DNA of 64,000 nt from Lachnospiraceae bacterium (GTDB lineage Bacteria; Bacillota; Clostridia; Lachnospirales; Lachnospiraceae), in NCBI GenBank assembly GCA_021202335.1, contig JAJQDE010000053.1, forward strand, positions 1-64,000, given 5' to 3'. A model generated the notes under the pieces. The model was not told where the DNA came from. It searched no databases and saw only the letters and a list, made by a program, of their open reading frames with translations. Position numbers and translations under genes: made by a program. Within the stretch, counting starts at the first letter, position 1. Each line of letters opens with the position of its first letter. This document shows, in pieces, positions 1 through 8,403 of this stretch.

Positions 1-500
1 GTCTTTGCTTCTCCTAAAAAAATTTCATCAAGTGAATATATCATTCCCGGCATTTTATAGACATTTTTCATCAAAGTGTTATTCCTATACAGGCATAAAT
101 GTCCATAAGTATAAATACGGTCGTACTTTTCCAACACGGTATCTGTTACAAAACTACGTATATCTCCAAAAACTAAATCAATATCACAATACCCCCAAAA
201 ATCATACTCAGAAAGCATATCTTCGTACAGTAATCCAAAAAATAATCGGCAGTCGCAGAACTTATAGGCATTATCTATTTTAATTCTTCGCTTTAGCTTC
301 TCCTCATATTTTCTTACCTCATTTTGAAGTGTACTTTTTATTGTAATTATATTACTGCTTTCACTCTCAACATCGCAGTCACTTATCACAATAAAATCAA
401 TACTTTTATTAGCTTCCGCGGATTTAAGCCATGCGCTAAAATAATTCGGCAACTCACCAAACCACGTCGCTATAATGCCAATTTCATTTCTTCTTTTCAT
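1..500 (-). CDS. DUF6625-like polysaccharide glycosyltransferase, 3' end cut by window edge
   Basis: This minus-strand gene starts with ATG at 500 and stays open to base 1, so only about the first 166 residues are seen. The product begins MKRRNEIGIIATWFGELPNY and contains the segment WGYCDIDLVFGDI, an acidic DxD-bearing motif typical of nucleotide-sugar-binding glycosyltransferases; the overall pattern resembles the DUF6625 family found in capsule clusters. A purine-rich AAGGTGG ribosome site lies almost directly before the ATG, an unusually tight spacing. It follows the ATP-grasp gene by 16 bases and is probably the next cistron of the exopolysaccharide operon. The substrate is unknown; the family call rests on recognition of the motif and is moderately sure. 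Confidence 0.7.
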   Translation of the reverse strand, partial: MKRRNEIGIIATWFGELPNYFSAWLKSAEANKSIDFIVISDCDVESESSNIITIKSTLQNEVRKYEEKLKRRIKIDNAYKFCDCRLFFGLLYEDMLSEYDFWGYCDIDLVFGDIRSFVTDTVLEKYDRIYTYGHLCLYRNNTLMKNVYKMPGMIYSLDEIFLGEAK

Positions 501-516
501 ACCACCTTTTCCCCAC

Positions 517-1653
517 TCACTTCGCAATCATCCGTATAATGTCAGCGGTGTCGCTGCCAAAAACTCCTTTTCCGTGCGGTATTTCAAACAGCCACATACT
601 GCCACAGCTTACATTTGCCTCTATCAGCACTACATTTCCGGTTTCGTCAACTGCCAAATCCCAATTTACATTTCCCACACTTGGTAAGCACTCATGCAGC
701 TTAAACGCCGCCTCCCTTATCTTTTCCGCGTATGATATACAATATCCTTCAAAAACAATTCCGGTGTCGGGATGCCTGTCAAAGGTTTCCATTGAACCGC
801 ACATATGTGCTTTAGCCAAAAGTGTTCCATCGTCCTTCATTCCGACAAATATGCCTCCCGCGTGACCATTATCGCGGTAATCCTTTCCCCTGCCCATGCG
901 TATCGTCATCGGCGTTGCGTGTACCTCGCCATTGATTCGGTAAGTCATAATTCTTACAGTATTTACGCTTTCCGGATGTAATGCCTTCAATTCCTCGTTT
1001 TCGTTCACTACTTCCTGTATAATAAAGTTTTCACCATACAGGGTCATAACATCATTTATCGTGTCGCCGGTCAGATTATCAATACCCCCCCCCCGCAATT
1101 GTAAAAGCCGCACGCCGTTCCCGCTGCTTTCACCGACTGACGGTTTTATAATCACATTTCTCTGCATATTTCCCAAAGCTTTCGTCAGGGTCTGCTTCGT
1201 ACACGATTTTCTGCCCTCGCTAAAATAATATCCGTTTGCGCAGCCACCCAATGTTTTAGGAACTGTAATCTGTCCCGATTCATGTATTGCCTTAGCAAAA
1301 ATCAGTTCATTCAGTGTCTTATCTCCAAGTACATCTGTAATCCTGTCCCTGTTCCACAGCGGATCCAGCCGTGTGGTATAAAATATCTCGGGAAAATACT
1401 CCTTATCAAGCTTACCGCTGTACGCATAATATTTCTTATGCCAGCACAACGGAATTTTTTTACCATACAGGCTTCTCCAGTAATCCTGTATTTCCTTTTC
1501 TTCAGCTTTGGTCAGCTTCACGCTTCTCACCGCTTCGGCATCTGTTGTCAAAATTCCCAGCCATTCTGCAATCCACTGTTTTCTGATTCTTAATTTCTGT
1601 TTTTTTTCAACTGTTTTCCTAATATAATTTCGGTAAATCTGTTTAAGACTCAT
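517..1653 (-). CDS. Sugar-transfer-associated ATP-grasp protein (capsule operon), carries in-frame G10 tract
   Basis: The 378-residue product matches the sugar-transfer ATP-grasp pattern (PF14397-like). It has a basic N-terminal region, a nucleotide-binding segment IIKPSVGESSGNGV near residue 170, and the C-terminal acidic metal-binding stretch NWDLAVDETGNVVLIEAN near residue 345. Such proteins join amino acids or other acids to sugars during polysaccharide assembly, but the real substrate is not visible. It overlaps the upstream TupA-like gene by four bases (ATGA), indicating translational coupling. Codons 187-190 are encoded by a run of ten G residues (Leu-Arg-Gly-Gly-Gly). Loss or gain of one G brings an early stop (near residue 195), so the gene may be phase variable. 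No signal peptide: a cytoplasmic enzyme. Confidence 0.85.
   Translation of the reverse strand: MSLKQIYRNYIRKTVEKKQKLRIRKQWIAEWLGILTTDAEAVRSVKLTKAEEKEIQDYWRSLYGKKIPLCWHKKYYAYSGKLDKEYFPEIFYTTRLDPLWNRDRITDVLGDKTLNELIFAKAIHESGQITVPKTLGGCANGYYFSEGRKSCTKQTLTKALGNMQRNVIIKPSVGESSGNGVRLLQLRGGGIDNLTGDTINDVMTLYGENFIIQEVVNENEELKALHPESVNTVRIMTYRINGEVHATPMTIRMGRGKDYRDNGHAGGIFVGMKDDGTLLAKAHMCGSMETFDRHPDTGIVFEGYCISYAEKIREAAFKLHECLPSVGNVNWDLAVDETGNVVLIEANVSCGSMWLFEIPHGKGVFGSDTADIIRMIAK
1085..1094 (-). repeat. Poly-G tract (G10 on coding strand) inside the ATP-grasp gene
   Basis: Ten consecutive C on the plus strand, read as ten G in the minus-strand gene. The frame is open with ten. With nine the reading becomes Arg-Gly-Gly-Val-Leu-Ile-Ile-stop; with eleven it stops two codons after the tract. 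Runs this long are rare here; the only comparable one is at 51406. It is a candidate slipped-strand switch. Confidence 0.85.
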
Positions 1654-2567
1654 GCATTGCTCCTCTCGGGCAGTATAAATTCTTTCCCTAATTCATAGTC
1701 AAACTCATCCGGTTCAAAGGTCATATAGCCGCTCCCGTCAAAAAATGTTACCTCACCGAAAACTATCCCACTGTCACAGTTATACAAATCTATCCTCGCA
1801 TGCGGAAACGGTTTTGACAGGTTTTCTGCGATACGCTTCATAAGTTCAAAATTTCCGGGTTTCGGTATCTCGCGAAGTAAAGGCTCCTCATCCGCACGCA
1901 AGATATGCAGCTTATTAAATTCAGCGTCAAAAATTCCAAATCCTGCTTTCTTTCCGACCTCCCTGTCTGCTATCACATACAGATACTTTACCTTACCAAA
2001 AAAACAAAAAAATTTATAGTCAATAAGTCCGCCCTGTTCCTTTTCTGATGCTATATACCTCTCCACTATAATCCTATGCTTTCCGCCCTCATAGACCCAC
2101 TCCCTTGCAAAATGCTTTTTTGCATATCTTTGAGTCCATTCTGTCATCTGCTTTTTAGTTTTCTCAATGTCAAGACGCGATTTATCCCTGACGATGATTA
2201 CCCCATCGCCGCCACCGCCAAGCGTGTCCTTCAAAACAAATTCATTTGGAAGTCTGTCAAACGGAACTTCATCCGCGCTATCATACACGCCATAGACTTC
2301 ATTTAAAATTTCGGCGCAGCCGCAGTCCTCTATGTATCTGCGCACCTCATATTTGTCCGCGCATTGCTTCATCAGCGGGTCGCGATAGTACAGCTTGTAC
2401 CACTGTAATTTTTCCGAATATCTCTGCGGATTCTTTAAATCAAGCCTGCGCCCGGTTTTCATGCGGTACTGCAACAACAGCATAAGCCTATCCGGCACGA
2501 AAGCCATAACGTTTAACAATTTTATCCGCATATTCTTATTTTTCAGAACTTTCTTGTACTCAACCAT
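1650..2567 (-). CDS. TupA-like ATP-grasp protein
   Basis: The product (305 residues from the ATG chosen here) resembles the ATPgrasp_TupA family, named for TupA of teichuronopeptide synthesis. Diagnostic stretches are NPQRYSEKLQWYKLYYRDPL near residue 50, FVLKDTLGGGGDGVIIV near residue 112, and the metal-binding HARIDLYNCD...GEVTFFDGSG near residue 260. It probably ligates an amino acid or acid to a glycan precursor. I chose ATG at 2567, which overlaps the end of the upstream glycosyltransferase and has GGGGA six bases before it; an upstream TTG at 2579 is in frame but less likely. Second of two ATP-grasp enzymes in the operon. Confidence 0.85.
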   Translation of the reverse strand: MVEYKKVLKNKNMRIKLLNVMAFVPDRLMLLLQYRMKTGRRLDLKNPQRYSEKLQWYKLYYRDPLMKQCADKYEVRRYIEDCGCAEILNEVYGVYDSADEVPFDRLPNEFVLKDTLGGGGDGVIIVRDKSRLDIEKTKKQMTEWTQRYAKKHFAREWVYEGGKHRIIVERYIASEKEQGGLIDYKFFCFFGKVKYLYVIADREVGKKAGFGIFDAEFNKLHILRADEEPLLREIPKPGNFELMKRIAENLSKPFPHARIDLYNCDSGIVFGEVTFFDGSGYMTFEPDEFDYELGKEFILPERSNA

Positions 2568-3654
2568 TAATTTCCCCAAGCTCCTCCATATATGCCTGCG
2601 TCACAAGCTCCCGGTCAAACTCGCGTTCCATTTTAGCACGTCCCGCAAGCCCCATCTCGCGCCGCTTTCCGTTATCAAGCTCCATGAACCGCCTCACACA
2701 GTCTATCAGCTGCTTACGGCTGCGCTCCTCAAAGATAAAGCCCGTCACTCCGTCCTGCGCAGTTTCCCGGCAGCCGCTTCTGTCCGTCGTGATTACAGGT
2801 CGACCGCATGCGGCGCTTTCCAGCAGCACATTGGAAATTCCTTCGGGATAATACAACGGGTGTATCGTACAATGCGCATTGCGCAGGTATTCACGTGTGT
2901 CGCTCACCTCACCGCAATATTCTATAATTCCTGCCTTTTCATACTCCGAAAGCATTTCCTCATACTCTCCGTCACAGGGACCCAGCACCTTAAAAACGCT
3001 TTTGGGATATTCCCCGCGTATCTGCTTTGCCGCCGCAAGATACTCCTCAATCCCCTTTTCACGGATTACCCTTGCGATAAACAAAAACACCACATGCTCC
3101 GAATCGTCGGGATAGTCCATCAGACGCCAGCGGCTGAGATTTACTCCCGAGCCGGGAAGCAATCTGTATTTTCCATGCACAAGCCCTCTTTGCGTAAAAA
3201 AATCCATGTTTTCCTGATTTTGGAAAAAAATGCACCGCGCTCTTTTTACTGCTTCCTTATATAAAAACACTGTTATTTTTTGCAGAGCGCCCTTTTGCTC
3301 AACAGCCGTCCCGAGTCCTGAAATATTTTCCATATACGGAATTTTTAAGGCTCTTGCCGCTATCCCTCCATATATGCACACCTTCGTGGTATATAACAAA
3401 ACAATATCAGGATTGATTTTCCTCATAATCCTGATATAATTTGCAAGCAAATGCACATCCGTAACGGGATTTACCCCTCTTCTGTCAATATTGATATTCG
3501 TAAACCGGCAGCCCATCCGGATTAATTCGTCGATTTTTTCTCCGTAAGGCAGACAAATATGTACATCCCATTTTTCACTTATAAGCCGCTCCACCAATTC
3601 CATGCGGAAATTGTAGAGTACAAAATCCCTGTTTACCATTATCAACGCTTTCAA
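2560..3654 (-). CDS. Glycosyltransferase family 4 (GT-B)
   Basis: A 364-residue GT-B enzyme expected to transfer an activated sugar to a growing lipid-linked oligosaccharide on the cytoplasmic face. The N-terminal Rossmann half has the acceptor-side pattern MKALIMVNRDFVLYNFRMEL. The C-terminal half holds the GT4 signature: ARVIREKGIEEYLAA near residue 195 and the E-x7-E donor motif PEGISNVLLESAACGRPVI near residue 280. It lies 12 bases downstream of the initiating sugar phosphotransferase and overlaps the TupA-like gene, so it likely adds the second or later sugar of the repeat unit. Sugar specificity cannot be read from sequence. Confidence 0.9.
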   Translation of the reverse strand: MKALIMVNRDFVLYNFRMELVERLISEKWDVHICLPYGEKIDELIRMGCRFTNINIDRRGVNPVTDVHLLANYIRIMRKINPDIVLLYTTKVCIYGGIAARALKIPYMENISGLGTAVEQKGALQKITVFLYKEAVKRARCIFFQNQENMDFFTQRGLVHGKYRLLPGSGVNLSRWRLMDYPDDSEHVVFLFIARVIREKGIEEYLAAAKQIRGEYPKSVFKVLGPCDGEYEEMLSEYEKAGIIEYCGEVSDTREYLRNAHCTIHPLYYPEGISNVLLESAACGRPVITTDRSGCRETAQDGVTGFIFEERSRKQLIDCVRRFMELDNGKRREMGLAGRAKMEREFDRELVTQAYMEELGEING

Positions 3655-3666
3655 GTGTCCATCCCC

Positions 3667-5004
3667 TTAAAACCCTTCCGTGCTCTCCGGCAAAAACATC
3701 ACCTTTACGGTCAGTAAAATCAACTGCAGATCCAGCAGAAGCGACTGCTTCTCGATATACATTAAATCCATTTTCAGCTTGTCCTCTGCGCTGGTATTGT
3801 ACTTTCCGTATATCTGCGCATAGCCTGTAAGACCGCCTCTTACCCGCAGCCGGTATGCAAATTCGGGAAGGCTTTCCGTATACTTTTTTACATGCTCTAT
3901 CCGCTCGGGTCTGGGACCCACAATCGACATATCACCCTTTAATATGTTTAAAAGCTGCGGCAGCTCGTCTATCCTCGTCGCCCTGATTACGCTTCCCGTT
4001 TTCGTGATACGGCTGTCTTTTGTGGCGGCGGGCTTATAGCCCTGCTTTTCCGCGTCCACAATCATGCTCCGGAATTTCAGAATGTCAAATTCCCTTCCGT
4101 CTAACGTGACACGCTTTTGCCTGTAAAAAACGGGACCTCCGTCCTCAAGCCTGATGCATATTGCAGTCAGAAGCATAAAGGGTGAAAAAATGACAAGCAT
4201 AAAAAGCGAAATTCCTATATCAAGCGCCCTCTTTCCTCTGTACTCCCTTCGCATTGAGCCGGATTCAAGAAGCGGCGTGTCAATCATATATCTGTATTCA
4301 TAATTGGTAAGCAGGATATCCTCAAGCTTTGGCGTGATATAGACGTTTTTCCCCGCCGCGGCGCCTGCCGCAAGTATTTCCCGCCTAAGCGCCTGCGATA
4401 CATGGCAAAGGATTACGGTATCGCAACATGCAAGCTTTTCCAACAGCTCACCGGCGCTGCATGTGTCCGGATAAACCTCACGGATTTCAAACAGCCCCGC
4501 GTGCTTTTTTTCAAGCTTACGCACAAATTCCTCTATTGAGGTTTCGATATTATCCGCCTTTTTCCGCTGCTTTTTCGCGCCGTATATCACGATTGTTTTA
4601 CGGGCAGGTATGTACCTTGCAAAATATGATTTGTTTGCCGCCAAAAGCGCAAGCGTCCCCGCAAGCTGCACGGCTGCCGCCAAAAGCCCCGGAAGCAGGC
4701 TCGCACGCCTCATGTGAATCAGGTAACACATCATGTACAGAATAAAATCCGACATACCGATTGTCAAAAGCTGAGAAAGCATCAGCTCGCTGATGCTGCT
4801 GCTATGGATTTTAAACGCATTGTAGAGTCTGCCGAACGCATAGTAAATCAATGCGTACAGCACAATGGATATCAGCATCCCGCGAAGCCAAAACGCGGAA
4901 AAGGTCTGCTCATTATAATACAACACCCATACATAGCAGAATATAATGATATTCCAAAAGGGTATCAGCGCCTTCATAAATTTTAAGAATAAATCCCTTT
5001 TCAT
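3667..5004 (-). CDS. Polyprenyl-phosphate sugar-1-phosphate transferase (initiating enzyme)
   Basis: A 445-residue initiating transferase that should load the first sugar phosphate onto undecaprenyl phosphate at the membrane. The N-terminal half has about four hydrophobic helices (residues 10-125) and a CoA-binding-like domain; a fifth helix LFMLVIFSPFMLLTAICIRL precedes the catalytic bacterial sugar transferase domain (PF02397), recognised by DGGPVFYRQKRV, ILKFRSM, TRIDELPQLLNILKGDMSIVG-type and RPERIEH motifs. The architecture is WcaJ/CpsE-like. It overlaps the Wzz-like gene by four bases (ATGA). It defines the cluster as lipid-linked exopolysaccharide or capsule synthesis. Confidence 0.93.
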   Translation of the reverse strand: MKRDLFLKFMKALIPFWNIIIFCYVWVLYYNEQTFSAFWLRGMLISIVLYALIYYAFGRLYNAFKIHSSSISELMLSQLLTIGMSDFILYMMCYLIHMRRASLLPGLLAAAVQLAGTLALLAANKSYFARYIPARKTIVIYGAKKQRKKADNIETSIEEFVRKLEKKHAGLFEIREVYPDTCSAGELLEKLACCDTVILCHVSQALRREILAAGAAAGKNVYITPKLEDILLTNYEYRYMIDTPLLESGSMRREYRGKRALDIGISLFMLVIFSPFMLLTAICIRLEDGGPVFYRQKRVTLDGREFDILKFRSMIVDAEKQGYKPAATKDSRITKTGSVIRATRIDELPQLLNILKGDMSIVGPRPERIEHVKKYTESLPEFAYRLRVRGGLTGYAQIYGKYNTSAEDKLKMDLMYIEKQSLLLDLQLILLTVKVMFLPESTEGF

Positions 5005-6518
5005 TTTTCCGCTTTGTTTTTCCTCATCTGCCGGATTTCACGGGAAAGTCCGTCAATGCACCATATAATCAGTACCACAAATACCATTCCCGCCACACAT
5101 ATGGCGATATTTTTTATAATGGACATCATTCCTCCGGCGGCGCTGTACTGCGCGGGAACTCCTATCTTGTATGCGTTTGAAAAAAGCGTTGTGGGGTAAT
5201 ATTCGTCAGTCGTTTCCTCCGTTAAATCCGCCCACTGCGCAACAGTCTGCGCCACGGACGCCAGCTTTTCATCCGCATAGTCATACTCGTCCTGCGTGTT
5301 ATTTACATTTGTATTTTTTACCGCCTTCAACAGCGTGTAGGTTTCATTTAAATCCGTATTAAGAGCCGCAATCCTTGCCGCGACGTCAAGCTTTTGCTGC
5401 TGCAGCTCATCGTAATACTCATTTGTCACCTCAAGCTGCTGAGTGGTTTCCTGTGAGCTTACAATGACCATCGGATCCTTTTGGTACTTGTCAATGGTCG
5501 ACTGTATATTGGAAAGCTGCACCTGATACTCCGTGATTGCCATGTTGTACTTTTTGATATTATACTCATAATACTCAATCAGGCGCTCCTTGTCCTTGGT
5601 AAGCGTATGTCCCTCGATATAAGCGTCGAGATTTGCCAAATCCACATCCTCCACCGTGCCGAGCGCCGTAACGATGTCGCCAAAGGAAAGCCCTGTTGCG
5701 GCTGAACGAAATTCAGACGCCTGGTTTCTGCGCTCCTCCACATAGTTCTGCATAATCTCTATCTGCGTTTCCAGCATGTCGACCGCTTCCACATAGTCAT
5801 AGTCCGTATAATCAATGAGATTTGCGGCGACCGTAAGCACCTCCGTGTTTGCATAAGTGTCAAGGAAATATTCACGGTAGCTCTCCAAAACCGCATTCAA
5901 TATCTGCACCGTTTCGGAGCCGGACATTCCAAAATCATTATACAGGTAAACAATATATTGTGACGGATAATAGGACACGTCCAGTATCTTTTCATAGTTT
6001 GACACATCCTCGAGCGCCATCTCCTTGATAACCGTAATCCGCTCAACGGCATCCTCGGGAATCACTCCCTCAATCTCTATGTTTGCCCGGACATCCTCCG
6101 CGTCAATATCCGTAATGCCCAAAGAAACAAGCGCCTCCTCAATCACGGCAGGCGACTTAAGCTTATTGATGTCAAACGCCGACCCGTTCGGGTCTAATCC
6201 GTCCTCTATACCCTCATACTGAAAGCTTATTACCGCGCGGGCATACGAGCTTTTGCCCGTAACGTAGGTTACTCCCTCATACACCAGCCCTGCCAGCACA
6301 CCAAGGCATACCGCAACCGCCAAAATATATTTGTATAGCTTTTTGCGCTTCGCCATATGCCCCGCTATATTCAAAAGGTCTATCTGCCCCTCGTCGTCCG
6401 TGTCGTTGTCCATATGCAGATATATCCTTGTGTCTTTCTGCTCCATGTCTTTTACGTCTTTTGGTTCCATGTCTTTTTGTTCCTTTTGATTTCTCTGCCT
6501 GTTCCTGTTGTTCTCCAT
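5001..6518 (-). CDS. Wzz/YveK-type polysaccharide co-polymerase
   Basis: A 505-residue membrane protein with two transmembrane helices (about residues 65-85 and 465-487) flanking a large, mainly helical extracytoplasmic domain, the classic Wzz chain-length-determinant layout. The N-terminal 50 residues are charged and cytoplasmic, and the C-terminus is a short basic tail. These proteins set polymer length and in Gram-positives usually work with a tyrosine kinase, which is not visible in this window. An AGAGGA ribosome site lies about ten bases before the ATG. It overlaps the sugar phosphotransferase gene downstream by four bases. Confidence 0.8.
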   Translation of the reverse strand: MENNRNRQRNQKEQKDMEPKDVKDMEQKDTRIYLHMDNDTDDEGQIDLLNIAGHMAKRKKLYKYILAVAVCLGVLAGLVYEGVTYVTGKSSYARAVISFQYEGIEDGLDPNGSAFDINKLKSPAVIEEALVSLGITDIDAEDVRANIEIEGVIPEDAVERITVIKEMALEDVSNYEKILDVSYYPSQYIVYLYNDFGMSGSETVQILNAVLESYREYFLDTYANTEVLTVAANLIDYTDYDYVEAVDMLETQIEIMQNYVEERRNQASEFRSAATGLSFGDIVTALGTVEDVDLANLDAYIEGHTLTKDKERLIEYYEYNIKKYNMAITEYQVQLSNIQSTIDKYQKDPMVIVSSQETTQQLEVTNEYYDELQQQKLDVAARIAALNTDLNETYTLLKAVKNTNVNNTQDEYDYADEKLASVAQTVAQWADLTEETTDEYYPTTLFSNAYKIGVPAQYSAAGGMMSIIKNIAICVAGMVFVVLIIWCIDGLSREIRQMRKNKAEK

Positions 6519-6539
6519 ATGTATAGCGTATCCTCTCTT

Positions 6540-7499
6540 TTATTCCCTAAGCAGCGCCAATATTTTCCTCAAAAAGACAATAATTGCCGCTATGCATAAA
6601 ATACCGCCTGCTATCAGTAAAACAAGCACCATATCAATTCCTCCCCCGCTTCTGCTCTTTTGGGCAGTTCCGGTTTCACTTACCTCAAATTCCGCCCGCG
6701 CGCTGTCGTCAGCTTCGCTTTCGGATTGGGTCTCCTCCCGGGAAGCCTCCTCCTTAACCTCAACCGTTTCCACAGTTGTCTGCGCTTCCTCAGCAGACTC
6801 CTGCACAAGCGTCACGGCGCTCTCGATTACATAACCCGTCATATCGTTATAGACCACCTGATACCAGCCTTCACCATCAGAGTTCTCACTTCTTTCAAAA
6901 TACGAAAGCTCCGTATTTTGATTGATTTTTGTTAAAATCTCAGACTCTGCGGACGGCAGGCTCCTGAGATTGACGGAGTCCTGAGTGATAAGCTTTCCCA
7001 CAGCCGCATTGCTTTCAACGTCGGCGTTACCGCTTGCCGCATTATCCGTTACAGTTACAGTGTTATCCAAAGCAGCCGTATCTGCCTCATTATCCAAAAC
7101 CGTATTGTCCGCGTTGCCGGCATCGCTTATGGCATCACCGCCCGCGTCTGCCGCATTGTCCTCCACATTCTGCTGCAGCGCCTGTGTTTCCATAAGCAAA
7201 AGCTCAAGCTCGTCCGCTTTAACCTACCCCTCCGCGCCAAAGTCTGTTTTTATCCGGTACCATATCACGCCCGCCCCATCGCTTTCCGCTTCAAGCACGT
7301 CAAATATATTTCCCGCTATCAGGTTTGCTGCAACGTCGCTTTCTTCTGACATTTCGTTGTACACCTTAACGGAAGTCGGCGACAGCACGCCGCTTTCTTC
7401 CGCTGCTTTCACACGGGTTGATAAAGCAGCGCACAAAAAAAACAGTACCAAACAGCAGACAAGCCATCCCTTGCTTATCCCGAAATCAGTCCTTACCAT
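6540..7499 (-). pseudogene. SH3-domain membrane protein interrupted by one in-frame amber codon
   Basis: Two open stretches in the same frame are separated only by a TAG at 7226-7224. Read through, the product has a signal peptide, a first bacterial SH3 domain ending WYRIKTDFGAEG-stop-VKADEL, a second SH3 domain (GEGWYQVVYNDMTGYV), an acidic Thr/Glu linker and a C-terminal transmembrane helix VLVLLIAGGILCIAAIIVFL. SH3 domains of this class nearly always end G-W-V-x-A, so the TAG most likely replaces a TGG tryptophan codon. The gene could be recently dead, suppressed, or restarted at the ATG at 7199, which would lack a signal peptide. The start may also be GTG at 7505. Its place in the operon suggests a cell-wall-binding partner of the polysaccharide machinery. 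Confidence 0.75.
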
Positions 7500-7543
7500 A
7501 TACACCTCATAATCATTTATAAATTATTTTTCTGCGCGGATAA

Positions 7544-7577
7544 GATTTTCCAAGGCAGTTTCCCGCCCCGGAAAATC
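7544..7577 (-). other. Stem-loop between secreted protein and SH3 gene
   Basis: Arms GATTTTCC and GGAAAATC pair perfectly over eight bases, with an inner GGC/GCC pairing. No T-run follows on the minus strand, so it is more likely an mRNA-stability or processing element than a terminator. Confidence 0.45.
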
Positions 7578-7586
7578 ATTGCCTGC

Positions 7587-8306
7587 TTATGCAAGCACTA
7601 ATACCGTGATTACTGTAGGTATTCCCTGGAATATGCCCATTACTGCGCCTGTCACGGGGTCTACAACACCTTCCACGTACTCGATTGTTCCATCCGTGTC
7701 CACACTCATAAGCATTACCAGGCAGCCGCTTGTAACGTTCTCAATCACGCCTGCGGACGCAATGTTATTGCCAAGTGCATCCACTGCCGTTGCAGCAGTC
7801 TTTACCGTACCGCAATTGTTCACTACCACGTCGCTGCCCTTCATGTTTGCAAGAGCCTCAACCGTCTGAGAGAAAAATGCTGTCGGAGCAGTAGTCATAA
7901 GCGCCTGTACCGTAAGAACCAACTGCTGTGCATCCGACGTAGCCGCCGCTGCTGCCGCTGCGCTTTCGACTACAGCCTCCGCCTGACTTATAACAGTGTC
8001 AAGTGTTGTCGCCGCAACAGTACCGTCTGACGATGCAACTGCCACCGTCACGGTCGATGCTGCCACCGCTCCTCCTGCCGATGCCTGTTCTACGGTTGTT
8101 TCAGTGCTTGTTGTGGTACTGCTTGAAGTTGAGCTTGAGCTTGACGAAGAATCATCATCATCGTCATCGTCGCTGCTTGAGCTTGAATGGCTGCTCGAGC
8201 TGCTGCTTGAGCTGCCGCTTGTGCTGCTGCTTGCCGCAAATGCGGTAAACGACATGGATACCGTAAGCATAGCCACTAAGCTCAATGCCAGTAACTTTTT
8301 CTTCAT
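7587..8306 (-). CDS. Secreted Ser/Asp-rich low-complexity protein of the capsule operon
   Basis: I do not recognise a family. The 239-residue product has a clear signal peptide (MKKKLLALSLVAMLTVSMSF, cleavage after AFA), then a low-complexity region of Ser runs with seven consecutive Asp near residue 46, then an Ala/Thr/Val-rich domain of about 160 residues without a membrane anchor. A strong AAGGAGGAG site precedes the ATG. Its position between the LCP protein and the Wzz-like gene suggests an extracellular protein tied to polysaccharide export or retention, but this is inference. Poly-Asp tracts recur in the large surface protein at 36.8-37.1 kb. Confidence 0.7.
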   Translation of the reverse strand: MKKKLLALSLVAMLTVSMSFTAFAASSSTSGSSSSSSSSHSSSSSDDDDDDDSSSSSSSTSSSTTTSTETTVEQASAGGAVAASTVTVAVASSDGTVAATTLDTVISQAEAVVESAAAAAAATSDAQQLVLTVQALMTTAPTAFFSQTVEALANMKGSDVVVNNCGTVKTAATAVDALGNNIASAGVIENVTSGCLVMLMSVDTDGTIEYVEGVVDPVTGAVMGIFQGIPTVITVLVLA

Positions 8307-8351
8307 TTCAGTCTCCTCCTTAAAATTTAATTTTTTTATATATAAACAATA

Positions 8352-8380
8352 TATATACGATCATATATTGTTTATATCAA
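8352..8380 (-). promoter_or_regulatory. Possible internal promoter overlapping a 15-bp inverted repeat
   Basis: On the minus strand TTGATA (8380-8375), a 17-base spacer and TATATA (8357-8352) could form a promoter for the Ser/Asp-rich gene. It overlaps a perfect 15-base inverted repeat with arms at 8340-8354 and 8363-8377, eight bases apart. The arms are AT-rich, and the structure could equally be an operator or an mRNA hairpin. Confidence 0.4.
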
Positions 8381-8403
8381 CGCATGTGCTTTGGATTTTG
8401 ACA

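Noticed and set aside
2395..3264. Long plus-strand open frame of 289 codons
   Set aside because: It lies antisense across the TupA-like and glycosyltransferase genes, has no family resemblance and no ribosome site.
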